A stretch of 64,000 nt of DNA from Macrostomum hystrix (taxonomy: Eukaryota > Platyhelminthes > Macrostomidae): positions 10,197,501 through 10,261,500 of the forward strand of contig CATNEN010000038.1 of NCBI GenBank assembly GCA_950097015.1. The letters are read 5' to 3'. A program made the translations under genes and the position numbers. The notes below the pieces were generated by a model, which saw only the letters and a list, made by a program, of their open reading frames with translations, searched no databases and was not told where the DNA came from. This document shows positions 23,766 through 36,297 of this stretch, piece by piece. Positions within the stretch are counted from its first letter, which is position 1. The number at the start of each line of letters is the position of its first letter.

Positions 23766-24535
23766 AAGTTAGCAATAGGCCATTTGATTTCGATCAGGGC
23801 TCTCTACTCACCAACAATAATTTATGCAGGCAAGCTCGCTCAACATTTTAGACACAACCGATTCGGAATCGGCAGACAATAGGCTGTGATTGTGAATTCC
23901 TCAGAGAGATTAATGCGTGGAACATCTAATTGGCTTGTCTGTCTTGCAAAAGCAACGTTGAAAAATAGGAAAATAGCTTTGAACATATTCAGCACTGTGT
24001 CAATAATTTTAGCAGAATTTCTGACTAAACATTCGTGAAGCCTATTTAGGGTGTATTACGCAATATGAGCTTAGCCTCAGTACTCAATAATTCCATGCCT
24101 ATAGATTAGTTTCATTAAAGTAGTGGAGTCAGTTTTAAAACCTTCAATCTTATCTTAAAAGCCTAGGCCTGACTGCCATCGGTATAATAAAATATGTTTA
24201 CAATTAGACTAACTGACTTCAATATGGCTTTTGTCCTTCGGTTTTACGATTCAGTTTAATTAAATTATCGGTCCTTATTCCACCATTGTTAGCACACGTT
24301 CCTCCTTCATGGACTTTTTATGACTATTGATCTGCTACGCTTGTGTGTACAATTCTTACCATACCAGTTTTCGTTCACCATCTGACTATCAAAGTCTTAT
24401 CTGGGCCAGGTTAGTGGATAGTAAAACATAATAAAACACGAGCGCCTTTAAACCGACTGAATTTATTAATAATTGGAGATTGCTTCTTGGAAATATTTTA
24501 TTGGAGAGAATGAACGAGAAATGAAGAATAATATT
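23766..24535. other. Non-coding AT-rich stretch
   Basis: I see no gene, RNA or repeat structure that I can support. Confidence 0.5.
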
Positions 24536-24672
24536 GAAGGGAGAGGGATAGATTGAGAGAGATAATAGGAGAGAGGTGAAGGGAGAGAGATGAAGGGAGA
24601 AGACATCAAGGGAAAAGATATGAAGGGAGAGAGTTGAAGGGAGAGAGATGAAGGGAGAGAGATGAAGGTAGG
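24536..24672. repeat. Short purine-rich repeat (GAGAGATGAAGG)
   Basis: About nine imperfect 12-15-bp units of the AGATGAAGGGAGAG type. It resembles a divergent cousin of the 16-bp GAGATGAGA family on either side. Confidence 0.85.
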
Positions 24673-25847
24673 GGTCAATATGGAAGTGGACAAGAGGAAG
24701 TGACGGTCGATTAGATCGCACTAAACATGGATAGGAGAATATAACTTATCTCTTCTAAGAAATTCATCCAAAAACCAAAATAAAAATTGTTTTGACTTAC
24801 AAAAATGCTGCAACCCAGAAAAAAGTTATCGCCAGCAGAAGCAGTCTGCTTCTGCAGCTCTCTGCTAGGGGAGAGAGAGATGGGACACGGAATGAATTGC
24901 TAAGGTTGTGAGCTGATTCTGGTGAAATTGCATCACTGTTGATTGAGGCTCTTCGCATTCAGCTGTCAATTATTAATAGGACTAATAGGAAGTCATTCTA
25001 TTGGCCAGCCGCTGTCAGCCAATTAGAACTTAGCTACAATTTGCTTGGATTGAGACTCGTGGTCGAGTTGTGAGTGTCCCTGTGATCGATCTGGATCCAT
25101 ATATTGCAATTATAAAATTCCATTTCAGTATAATTTTGATTGATCAAGCCTTAAATAGAAATAGAAAGAAATTCCGCGCGTTTTGGCTGCACTTTTTGAC
25201 AGATGTCACGTAATAATAATAATTGCAGGAGGGCTGCGGGCAATGGCACATCATTTGGTGACACTAGACATTTGACACTTTGACAACCACTTCAGGCCCA
25301 AATCACAAAAAAATGAATACGTTCTTGTGGAGGTGAGAAAGCAAGCGTGTCTAGCAAAAGTTGAAAAAAATGTATTGCATACACAAAAAGCTGACACAGA
25401 AAAAGGCCTTTAAAAAGTTGTTTTTCATTCAGCGCAATTCGGACGCTGTGCGCTGAATAGAAAACTGTGACTCAGAACTCGATGCATGCTGATCGATAGC
25501 AAGAAAATTTTATTAAAAAAAACAACCATCTAGCCTTATAGCTACAGTGCATTCAGCAAACACTTAAATTATATGCTGCACATCACAGCATGAATTGTAT
25601 GCGCCTTTGTCCGGAAAACAGTATAATATATAGTATGAGTACAGAGGTCTTTTCAAATACTTCATTTTTTGTCTATTTTCTTATTTGACAACCTGAATTT
25701 GTTAAACTGTATTTGCATCAAGTGACCCCCGATTATCTAATAGCTGTCTCGGGTTTGCGGGGCACTTGGTGATTTGTACTTGACCTTCACTCTCTAAGAA
25801 GAGCCACTCAGTTTCGTATCAACTGCGGAGAGATCCTCGTACTGAGA
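24673..25847. other. Non-coding stretch with a SINE-2 fragment
   Basis: About 25205-25275 carries (TAA)n followed by TTGCAGGAGGGCTGCGGG, GGCACATCATTTGGTGACAC and 'tagac'. This is the tail end of SINE family 2. No gene is seen. Confidence 0.55.
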
Positions 25848-26155
25848 AGAGATAAGACACGGGAGAGATGAGACAGGGGAGAGATGAGACAGAGGAGAGT
25901 TGAGACAGGGGAGAGATGGGACACGGGAGAAATGGGCCACGGGAGAGATAAGACAGGGTGAGAGATGAGACAGGGGAGAGATGAGAAAGGGGAGAGATGA
26001 GACAGGGGAGAGATTAGACTGGGGAGAGATGGGACAAGGAGAGATTAGTAAAGGGGAGAGATGAGACAGGGCGTAGATGAGACAGGGGAGAGATTAGACT
26101 GGGAGAGATGAGACGGGAGAGATTAGACTGGGGAGAGATGAGACAAAAGACATAA
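25848..26155 (-). repeat. 16-bp minisatellite (TCTCATCTCTCCCCTG), copy 3, inverted
   Basis: About 19 units of the CAGGGGAGAGATGAGA type, more degenerate than copy 2 (variants 'gggacacgg', 'attagactgg'). Confidence 0.94.
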
Positions 26156-26849
26156 GGAAGGCATGTAAGGTGCATGTTAGGTGCCAGAGCAGATGTTTTA
26201 AAAGTATGAGGCATCGAAGCTTCCAACACCAATTGTTTAAGCTTTTTTATGAAATCCATTTCCAATAATTATCTACATTGAACTATCAGCAAACGAATAT
26301 TAGCTCAAAGTTAGCACTTTTTGCATAGATTCTCTCGCCAGCTGGGCTGAGATAGATTGTTTGCTTACTTTTTCATATGCCGAAGGCCCATTTAATTTTC
26401 TTCGTAACAACCCGATTCTGGACATTTCAATCTAATACGAGCTATATAATATTAGGCTATATAATCTGCTTATAACTACTCGTGAATACATGTAAAACTC
26501 TAGTTGGTGGCCGCGACCACTGCTCAAACCAATATAAGTGGGCCAATTCAAACACTGCGATCTGGTTTGCCTAATAGTTATTGACGGCCATTGCCTGCAA
26601 GGGCCGTGTTTAACAAACGCAAACACAAGACGCGGCCCCTCTCTCACAAAAAGTAAGAATATTTCCGCTTTTTTTCAAGCCGAAATGCGCATTTGACTCG
26701 TGACGCAATCGCATTGTTGAATGAGGCCGGCGTTTTCTATCGAAGCAATCAGCTTACCTGTCTTCTTCTGATCTGCATCGAGCCACTTATCAATCTTCTT
26801 CATTCTGACATGTCGAAATATATATTTTCCTTCTTACCCTCTCCTTGCT
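26156..26849. other. Non-coding stretch
   Basis: No supported gene. Ends at the start of the polypyrimidine tract. Confidence 0.5.
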
Positions 26850-27475
26850 TACTATACTGCTTTTTTTCTTCTCCCCTTCTTCTCCCCTCTTCTTCTCCCC
26901 CTCTTATTCTGCCCCTCTTCTTTTCTCCCTTCTTCCTCCTCTTACACTCCCCCTCTTCTTCCCCCCTCTTCTCCCCTTTTCTTCTCTCCCCTCTTCTCCC
27001 CTCTTCTTCTTCTTCCCATCTTCTTCTTCCCCTCTTCTTCTCCCCCTCTTCTTCCCCCCTTTTCTTCTCCCCTCTTCTTCTCCCCTTTTCTTCTCCCCTC
27101 TTCTTCTCCCCCTCTTATTCTGCCCCTCTTATTCTGCCCCTCTTCTTTTCTCCATTCTTCCCCCTCTTACACTCCCCCTATTCTTCCCCCCTTTTCTTCT
27201 CCCCTTTTCTTCTCCCCTCTTCTTCTCTCTTCTTCTTCCCCCCATCTTCTCCCCTTTTCTTCTCCCCTCTTCTTCTCTCTTCTTCTTCCCCCCATCTTCT
27301 CCCCTTTTCTTCTCTCCCCTTTTCTCCCCTTTTTTCTCTCCCCTCTTCTCCCCTTTTCTTATTCTTCCCCTCTTCTTTTCCCCTCTTCTTCTTCTTCTCT
27401 TCTTTTCCCCTCTTCTTCTTCCCCTCTTCTTCTTCTTCTTCTCTTCTTCTTCCCGTCTTCTTGCCCATTTTCTAC
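26850..27475. repeat. Polypyrimidine tract (CCCCTCTTCTTCT type), about 620 bp
   Basis: The plus strand is almost purely C and T, in variable CCCC/TCTTCTT blocks, with rare A or G. Block-level duplication is visible: the 'cttattctgcccctctt' motif occurs near 26901 and twice near 27114-27140, and 'ttcccccc(a)tcttctcc' recurs near 27235 and 27285. Confidence 0.95.
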
Positions 27476-29397
27476 CCTTCTCTCATCCCTTCTTGTCCCC
27501 TTATTCTTCTCCATTTTTCTATGATTTTCTTCTCCCCATCTTTTCGATCTCCTCACTTTCTCTCCGTTTCTCTGTCTTGAATTTGAGTTAGCCGGAGCGG
27601 ATGCAGCCGGGAGACGGAGAGAACAGTCCAACGGAGTTTAGACATGGTGTCTAGACACCAGATTTTTTGTGGGTCGACTTCCTTGCCATAATTAACTCGT
27701 AAAGAGTTAAAGAGGCCGATATTCCCGCTTTGTTGGAGCAGGGCGCATAATTCTTCATTCCCCTGATAAAATTATCTACATCTTGCCTCTACGCTTAATA
27801 ATCTCCCAGTTATTTTGTGTTTATCCGTCACAAAACTTTCGTTATTATTTATCTCAGTTTTCTAAAATCACCATTCAGGCACAGCTGCTGCATTGTCTCA
27901 TACAGTTAAGCTGCACACACACTGACCATGATTATACCTTTTCATTTCCTATCCGAAGCTAAATTTTCTTGCCGCATAAAGTATCTTCATAACTTTTGTG
28001 TTTACACAATTAAGAATTTCACTTCCCAGTGCCGACGTTGAACGTAACAGTCAGGCGCCTTTATAAAGTTAAACATTTTCCAAATTTTCATCTTTTTTTC
28101 CGACTGGGAATCTATCTATTCTTAATTAATCGTTTTAGGATGTACAGTTCAATAAGAAGTGTTTAAATGTGTTCAGCAGATGCAGTTTTTTTAAATCAAG
28201 ATATTCTATTTTCAAAAATCGACTCGTATATAAATAGGACCGCCCTCTTGTAAGAAATGATGAGTCACAGTAATGCCGGACTGATTGGCGATAAAAAAAA
28301 CTGGGAAAAATTTATACTTGCTAATTTTGCCGCCTTTTACTACGGAAAACAATACATACAGACACACACACATAAAACAACTTAAATAAGCATCGTGTTA
28401 TACTATACCCATCGGGATACAAGTTCGGTTTTAACAGTCTCCTTAGATACTGGCTAGTGTATACAACGCTATTAAAAATTTCCATGCTTTCGCTAATTCT
28501 TCTTCTGTATCTCCGAGTTGCAGCAGGCTGACTCATTCGCGAATTTTACCTTCTCCTCTAAGAGTGTCGCTACAAATTAATTCTTAGCTATATCAGCATT
28601 TGCCCATGTCATAAACCATACAAATGGTCCTCAGCACTAGAAACCTATTGAATGGGTCTTTAATGATTCTGTATTATTTAATGTTTATTGTTGAACATTT
28701 TTTGAAATTTAGTCTTGTTGTTACTTTTGTCATGCTTACTGAAAGTAGTATTTATAGTTTTAATAAAACATAAATACATGCATACATACTGGTGCACCAT
28801 CTAGGAAACTTCTTAACTTCAACATTTGGTTCAAAAACTGAGAACAGGCAAATACAATTTGATCATGCTGGGATAGTAAAGAATCCGTTAAAGTCTGCGC
28901 AAGGACAACTTTAGTATTAAAGCTAATGTAGTCTTTGAGTCTGCGTTAGTCTTTTCTCATTGAAAAAACATAGGCCTACAGAACATTATAAGATAAAAAG
29001 AAAAGCAATCGTGAATGTTTTTACTTCGTGCTTTTCAACTGAAGCAAAAAATCTATTGTTATGATCACACTGCGATCGTGATCACATACGAGTACCAGTG
29101 TATTAACAGCCCGTACATTTGTTTTGAATTTCAGCGGACTTCGGCCCGTTTTAACATTTTTGTTTACAATAGCGTAACATTCTGTGATTAGAAGACATAA
29201 AAAGAAAGTTTTAACCATTTTAAAGTTATGTTATATAGTTCAGGCTTGATATAGTTGATACTTTTAACCAACAGAATACAGTACGGCACAGTTTTAAAGG
29301 CAATCAAATGTTCGCGGGTTGTTAAGTTAAATGTTTCGTTAAACACTTTCAGCGTTAGTGTACATATTTTTTGCTGTTGCTGGCTGGAGAAAAGAGG
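27476..29397. other. AT-rich non-coding stretch upstream of cyclin J
   Basis: Presumed 5' flank or UTR of the cyclin-J-like gene at its right end. An in-frame TAG at 29356-29358 precedes the chosen start. No other gene is recognised. Confidence 0.5.
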
Positions 29398-32237
29398 ATG
29401 AAGCAGGCTTACCCACCACTATTTTTGCAATGTACGTCAGTTGGAGTCAACGTAATGGCAATGTACTCTGGACACCACTACCGCACGCCAAATATGAACT
29501 CGTCCCTTATCGAGAATTATACGAGTGCTAATATGTACGTTTTGACACAGGACACAACATTACCAGAAATTATAAATAATACATCTGAATCGTGAGTAAT
29601 ATTTAAAATTTTAAATTTGACGAAAACAAAAAAACTTCGTCTTTGTATTTTACTTATATATTGTGTTCAGCGAAATGTTATTAATTATGTTAATAGCAAA
29701 GCATTATATTATATTACCCCATATAGTACTTGGCACCATATAAGAATAAGCTATATATATGAAACTTAATCACTGGCTAATTTACATCTGTAACATTCAG
29801 TTTTAGATATTTTTAACAATTTAAATTATTTATAAAGAAGATATATATATTGCAAACATATACCTTATCTTTTCACTTAGTCATACATTGACAAATGTAA
29901 AATGGAAAAGATGATGAGAAAATGATTTAATATCTTGCAGCTAAGTTAAATAAACAAATTTCAATTTAATTTGGCAAAATTTAATAGTTAAAAGTGCAAT
30001 AAAATATATGCTATACAATTAATATGTCTAAAAATAATTTTTATACACTTATATTTTTATTTTTATTTTTAAAAATAATGCTCTGTGGGACTATACTGTA
30101 ATTCAGCTACAAACAATCAATGTTGTATTTTTATAATATAAAAATCCTTTATGTAGCTACTTAAATAAGATTATACAGCAAAAAGGAAGCTTTTATTGTG
30201 TGTACCCATTTACAAAAAGGAAAATCTTTCAGTTTTCTAACGGGCATCGAAAGTAATAATAATAAATGTAAATTAAATTACAAGAAAACACGGAGTTTAA
30301 ATAAATACACAAAATGATTATTTAAATGACCTCAGTAAGAGCTGGCTAATGTTTTAAAGTACTTTTTACAGAAAATGTCAATTTCAACAATGTTCTTTCC
30401 AAAGATTAACAAATCGAATTGTTTTGCACAGGTCAGCAGCTACTTCGTTCTCCTCCAGCCAGCAATCGCTTCCAATATCAGAGTGTTCAGGAGCATCGTC
30501 CAGCTTAATAGATAACGAATGCAGCAGCTACGGGGCTTGGTCCGAGGAGTCGTTGGCCTATCACAACCACCTGCTGGACAGGTCTGCGAGCACCTCTGCT
30601 TCGCTGTCATCGCCAACTGGGGCCGCCAGGGCCCAGTGCCTACTGTCGGGCTCTAGTCGACGATCCGGCGTCGCTTGGCTGGCTGCCGCCGCTAACCAGC
30701 TGGGCCTGAGCCGGCCAACCCTCCACCTGGCTGCCAGCCTGTTTGACCGCTATCTGATTGCAACCCAGGACGATGGCCCTACTGCCGGGCTGCAGACTGC
30801 TGAATCTCCGCTACCGCTAGCTTCCGCCTGCTTGTCGCTGTCCGCCAAACTGCACGAACAGGTAGGTTATTGCCATAATCAGTTAATAAGGGACTGGGGC
30901 ACTAGCACATCATTTTGTGACATTTAGCAGTTGAAAGATCACGGGGCCGTATAGGTAATTCCAGCCATATAGGTAATTTTTTCATCATTAATCCTGCAGG
31001 AAGCCGTGTCAGGTCGGTTGAGTCGCCTCATCCGCCAGCTGCTGCCGCCGCCGCCCTTGCCCAGCCTTCTAGATCTGGAGTGCCGCATAATCAGCCGTTT
31101 CGACGGCGACCTCAGCTCGCCAACCGAAGCGGAATTCGCCGAATTTTATCGTCGCTTAACAGAGGCCGACAATTTGACAGCTGGCGAAGCGTCAACCGTG
31201 GCCGGCTGGCTGGACGTGTTCCTGGATAGGCTGCTACTGCGGCTGGACCTCCTGCGACTGTATCCACCCAGCCTACTTGGCTTGGTGGCCCTGACCGCAG
31301 CCAGGTAATGACATAACTCTTTTTGTTGATATTTTCTGTTGGTCTGTTGCGCCCATAGATATTGCACCTATCCAGTTTGGGCCAGGTTTAGCAACAACCA
31401 ATTAAATCCAACAAACAATTGCTGCGTAGCTCTTCCAAAAGCTGCGTCCTGCTGCTCAGTCAATGGACTGTAGGGCGCTCAAACCCTTAAGCCTAAAAGT
31501 AAACAGAAGCAATCGAAAATTTTATATTTGGACCAATATAAATTTGCCATTGATTTTTACACAGTGCAATGTTAGTTATCCTTATCACTAGTGTCTTCGA
31601 CAAGGATCGCTGAATATCTCGACGATGCTGACGTCGAATGGCTTTGAAAGTTAGTTCATCGTTGAAAGTTAGTCTTGATCCATATGACTTTTACGAAAAT
31701 CAGTCATTCCTTTTGGGAGCTAGTGTCTTGATCAAAGACACAAGCAGTTTACGCTGGCTGAGAATCAAACTCTAAGCCTCCATGTTAGTAGTTCGAAACT
31801 CTATCCATTTGCTGTTAAATGCAATTTTATTCGCAAACGTCCGCGCGTCCAGATCCGTGGCCGCCGCCACCGTGGCAGCCTCATCAACTTCAACAACAGC
31901 CGCCGCCGTGGCCGCCGCTCGCCTCGCCTGGTGCTGCCCTCGGCTGATCCAACTAAGTGGGGCTAGCGCCTCGGAAACTGAATCGATGGTAGCCTGGCTA
32001 CTGGTCACGTGGGCCTCCGATGTGCAGCAGTATCACCTGCAGCAGCAGCAACAGCAACAGCAGCAGCGGATGCAGAGAGCCTCACCGCCAGCAGCCTACT
32101 GGCAATGTCCCTCAGCTCTGTGGAATACCGCCCCGCCGAATGTCACTAATCCGAAGGCTTCAGCGGCTGGCGATGTCGGAATCTGGCAGTCGACGTCAGC
32201 CAACCAGCTGATTGGTTTCTCCAGCTGTATTTCATAG
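29398..32237 (+). CDS. CCNJ: Cyclin J-like protein, complete, 4 exons
   Basis: Exons 29398-29591, 30432-30861, 31000-31304 and 31853-32237 have matching phases and total 1314 nt, encoding 437 aa. Donors are TC|GTGAGT, CAG|GTAGGT and AG|GTAATG; acceptors TTTTGCACAG, AATCCTGCAG and GCGCGTCCAG. The cyclin N box starts near residue 138 (RRSGVAWLAAAANQLGL), with LFDRYL and the SAKLHE motif (Lys204, Glu207) that contacts the CDK. ISRFDGDLSSPTEAEFAEFY then corresponds to the cyclin J stretch before the second box. The C-box portion holds LYPPSLLGLVALTAAR and CPRLIQLSG. A polyglutamine run and Ser/Pro-rich tail follow. Cyclin J partners Cdk1/2-type kinases. The start is the first ATG after an in-frame TAG, so exon 1 is the weakest part; human cyclin J is about 370-380 aa. 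Assignment to the J subfamily rests on local pattern. Confidence 0.76.
31305..31852 (+). other. Cyclin-J-like intron 3 with two dispersed repeats
   Basis: Holds a SINE-1 fragment (about 31430-31495, core CAGTCAATGGACTG) and a copy of dispersed family 3 (31560-31735: CTTCGACAAGGATCGCTGAA, ACGAAAATCAGTCATTC, GGGAGCTAGTGT). Confidence 0.65.
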
Positions 32238-32880
32238 CGCGAGGAGTTTTCATGCGCAAAGAATTTCTCGTAGAGCATAAAACTTGTCACAATTATTCTC
32301 ATACATAAATACCTATCTATCCATAAAGTTTGAGTGCATGGTTCTCTGGTCACATTTTCAACGCCTAGTCTTTCTCGCAGCATTCTCACCTGACTAAGAA
32401 GCTATTTCAATTGGTGGTTTCAATACTATGAATATCAACCCCAGATTAAATGCGGCATTATCCCATAATGAAATCCAAAATTATCCCAATATTCCATCTA
32501 AACTTGTCTCGTTGTGTCCCTTAAACCCAATGAAACTTATCCAATTCACTTGAAGAAAAACTTTTTTCAATTCCATTAAGCCGGCCTACAGTTGCTATCT
32601 TTAACTTCTATCTTAAATAATGCCCATTTATAAGCGCCCAACTGGGCTCTGTAACAGTGTTACAAATTTATAAATGAACTAGTGCCCCTTATTCAGTCCA
32701 CGCATCTAGTTCTTTGCAAAGCTGAAAATCTCCGAATTCCCATATCCTATCCGCAGCCTTGGCCTAGCAGAAATTTCTCGAGAGTAACATTTTCTGACAC
32801 TTTAGTGAATAACCTGATCGATTTTGGACAAACAACTGAACCCGCCGTCATTGACTTCGGTTAAATCCGATGTTAAATTT
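32238..32880. other. 3' flank of cyclin J-like gene
   Basis: AT-rich. A CATAAA-type variant polyadenylation signal lies near 32276. No further gene is seen. Confidence 0.5.
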
Positions 32881-33078
32881 TAGCCACTCTCCCTCAGTCC
32901 ATCAGTCAGCCACTCTCCCTCAGTCCATCAGTCAGCCACTCTCCCTCAGTCCATCAGTCAGCCACTCTCCCTCAGTCCATCAGTCAGCCACTCTCCCTCA
33001 GTCCATCAGTCAGCCACTCTCCCTCAGTCCATCAGTCAGCCACTCTCCCTCAGTCCATCAGTCAGCCACTCTCCCTCA
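32881..33078. repeat. 26-bp minisatellite, 7.5 nearly perfect copies
   Basis: The unit is CCACTCTCCCTCAGTCCATC plus AGTCAG. Copies are essentially identical, which indicates recent expansion. Confidence 0.95.
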
Positions 33079-34432
33079 TTTCTCATTTTCAGTCGTTGGG
33101 GTCCAAAATCGACAGCGCATAAAAAAACAAATTGAAAAGTATTGCATTTTATTTTCAGTTTTTGTCGCGCGTTGATCAAACACAGTGAGAAAGTTTTTTA
33201 TGCGAGTAAAGTCTTTCACAGAGCGTCAACAAAGTCCTTGCAGCGTCTCCTCAAATATCCCAAGGCGCACAATGTCCCCCAGACCCGTTCGCGTTTGGCA
33301 ACTACCCCGTTGGTGATTTACTCGTCGATTACTCAAATAGATCTGCGCCTGACTTTTTGATGTTGAATTTTTAGCAGCGGCCAAAATTTCAACCAAAGAA
33401 TCCAAAAAAGTTTCAGGCACTTCAAATCGCTAACTTTTCTATTCCTTGGCGAACAGAAGAATACCAATAGCAGTTCACAATGTAACTTTTTCTTGTCTTC
33501 TGCTTTTGCGTTTCTTCCACTGTACATTTTGTGTTTTTGTTTTACTTTCCGTTTTCCTTTCAGAACTTTTGCTTTTGTAATTTGATTGATTTTCTGACTA
33601 AGTGAACTCACTGGCTCAACTGAATTGGGTCATTTCAATGAGACTTTACTAGTATTCACAGCGAAACGCTAGCTCCTCATCTTGCACAAATGTGATAACA
33701 CTCATTTATTTATTATTTCAATTTCATAACAAGTTTTTTATTGCTTAACATTGAAAACATTGCATTTAAACTTTTCTCGCGCAGAATGTATCAAATATGA
33801 CAGTTTTTTGAACAGTTTCATTTCATACATTTATTTTCACATGTTTTTTCTTGTCACGAATCGCCAACAAGACCAGATGATCTCTTTGTCCAAGTCCTTC
33901 TTCTCAGACGATCGCTCACAAATTTTAACAAAAACTGTTTAGTTTGTACGCTCGTCCTATGTACAAATAGTACACTTATATTGCCATTAGTAAACCTGTC
34001 AACTCTATTTCAGTTTTCAGAGTGTTGGGCCACTCGCAATTGGCCGTATATTTTAATTATTAAGTTATTAAGTTTCTAATATGAACAACCTGGAACCAAA
34101 TTTTCTATTGTGCAATGTTTTCACACAGAGAGAGAGACAATGAGCCAGAAAGTCAAGCCGATCGATTCATAAAATCATACTCATAAAAAATGAAGTGCGC
34201 TCTCTCAATAAAAGTAAAATCTACTGAAAAAAGGACTTCAGAATACGACAAAGCGCATGACAATGCGAATATTTTTCTATTTGTCATACAAGTCCAACAC
34301 TTAACAACACAGACACTATTTGCACAGAAAGACTGTTAAAATAATAACAGAAACTAAACCCTAGCATTGCCTTTTGCTCTTATTTATTTTTATAGATCTT
34401 CAACAGATCTTCAACAGGATCGTAACAGAAAC
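33079..34432. other. AT-rich non-coding stretch
   Basis: No supported gene or element. Short open frames lack domain character. Confidence 0.5.
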
Positions 34433-34995
34433 AGTTTAGGAGTGACTGAAACAGTTCAGGAGTGACTGAAACAGTTCAGGAGTGACTGAAACAGTTTAGG
34501 AGTGACTGAAACCGTTCAGGAGTGACTGAAACAGTTCAGGGGTGACTGAAACAGTTCAGGAGTGACTGAAACAGTTCAGGGGTGACTGAAACAGTTCAGG
34601 TGTGACTGAAACAGTTCAGGTGTGACTGAAACAGTTTAGGAGTGACTGAAACAGTTCAGGAGTGACTGAAACAGTTCAGGAGTGACTGAAACAGTTTAGG
34701 AGTGACTGAAACAGTTCAGGAGTGACTGAAACAGTTGAGGAGTGACTGAAACAGTTTAGGAGTGACTGAAACAGTTCAGGAGTGACTAAAACAGTTTAGG
34801 AGTGACTGAAACAGTTCAGGAGTGACTGAAACAGTTCAGGAGTGACTGAAACAGTTCAGGAGTGAATAAAACACTTCAGGTGTGACTGAAACAGTTCAGG
34901 AGTGACTGAAACAGTTCAGGTGTGACTGAAATACTTCAGGTGTGACTGAAACAGTTCAGGTGTGACTGAAACCGTTCAGAAGTGAATAAAAAACT
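34433..34995. repeat. 20-bp minisatellite, about 28 copies
   Basis: The unit is GAAACAGTTCAGGAGTGACT, with 'tttagg', 'gggtg' and 'tgtg' variants and a few decayed units ('gaataaaacactt') at the right edge. Confidence 0.96.
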
Positions 34996-35764
34996 TGTAT
35001 TTGAAACAGTTTAGTACCTCTTGGTTTGGGGTTTTTTGAACCCTTTCTGCACCTGATTGCACCATTTTGTATGAGTAAAATAATAAAATCCAACAACGCA
35101 ATTTGGTTTCAATCACGAACGTTTTATTGTTCAATTACCCTGCTCAGAGTCATACCTGATTTGTGTGTTAAGAGCAGTGTAGAGTAAAGAAAAGAAAGAT
35201 AAACATATGAGTATATAATAATCAGGAAATAAGAGCGCCATTCACTTGTTCTTGAATTTTTAGAGTCCTGGAAAGAATGATGAAGCGCTTTGTTCAATTG
35301 TTAGAAGTTACAAGGTTTTCCGTCCATTCGAGCACTAACAATATTTTTCAAGTTCGAGTTGTCCTTAAATTTGAGTTTACGAGTATAATATTTTGTGTGA
35401 GCCAGCATGATTGTCAAGTGGTTGAGCTTTGAATAATTAATTAAACCTGGACCTCAGCCAAACTGGCGCCAGTCATGTGTCCATTGTTGGCACTTCTCCT
35501 GGCTCTCGTGTCATCGTTTTCGTCGCCTTCGTTGGAAGTGAAGCCACTGTTGACGACACCGGAGCCTGAGCGATTTCTTAGGCTCACCGACGAACTGTGT
35601 CCGTTGCTGCGACGACCTCCGGTCGGTTGCAGTTCCATCGAGTCGGCCTGTGCAAAGAATTCGGTCAACATGGCTTTTATATTTGGAACACAAAGCTACA
35701 GAACAAGAAAAACCAATTCGTTTAAAGTTAGATTTTTCAAATGCTCGGATTTTAAAGAAGACCT
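34996..35764. other. Non-coding stretch
   Basis: Two overlapping frames on opposite strands at 35475-35783 and 35441-35671 are open. The minus frame is hydrophilic and rich in Ser, Asn and Arg. GC content near 35480-35640 is raised, so an exon is possible, but I recognise no domain or phase-consistent splice partner. Confidence 0.35.
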
Positions 35765-36240
35765 CAAGAATCCTCATGTTTGATAGAAGATCTCAAGAAT
35801 CCTCATGTTTGATGAAAGACCTCAAGAATCCTGATGTTTGATGAAAGACCTCAAGAATCCTGATGCTTGATTGAAGACCTCAAGGATCCTGATGTTTGAT
35901 AGAAGACCTCAAGAATCCTGATGTTTGATTAAAGACCTCAAGAATCCTGATGTTTGATAGAAGACCTCATGTACACGAAGTCTGACGATGAGAAAGTAAG
36001 GCAGATGTACACACCTGTGTTAGCGTATGGCTGCTTACAGTATCTGTGTGCGTGTGTGCTCGGGAGTCAGCGAAATGGGCAGAATTGCCTCCTCGCTGGA
36101 TGCGGGTCTAGTGTCAGCAAATGATGTACCATTGCCCGCAGCCCTCCTGCAGTTATTATTATTTATTATTATGACCTCAAGAATCCTCATGTTTGATGGA
36201 AGACGTCAAGGATCTTCAGTTTTGAGAGACTTACCTAAAA
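35765..36240. repeat. 29-bp minisatellite, about 7 copies, interrupted by a SINE-2 insertion
   Basis: Units of TCAAGAATCCTGATGTTTGA plus about 9 nt run from 35765 to 35970. One or two more divergent units appear at about 36172-36240, after the SINE-2 copy (36005-36170). The element therefore seems to have inserted into or beside the array. Confidence 0.85.
36005..36170 (-). mobile_element. tRNA-derived SINE, family 2, body and (TAA)n tail
   Basis: Matches 58610-58760 in inverted orientation: GGGAGTCAGCGAAATGGGCA, TTGCCTCCTCGCTGG and CCCGCAGCCCTCCTGCA are shared. It ends in a TTATTATTATTTATT run. That run supplies a minus-strand AATAAA (36162-36167) about 130 bp 3' of the SLC5 stop codon. Confidence 0.75.
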
Positions 36241-36297
36241 GATTCTTAAGTTTACAAGAGCACCTTAGGGATCCTCAGGTCTGACAGATGAGCGCAA

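Noticed and set aside
34433-34995. CRISPR-like regular array
   Set aside because: Units are contiguous tandem copies without unique spacers, in animal DNA with spliced genes; the same holds for all arrays here.
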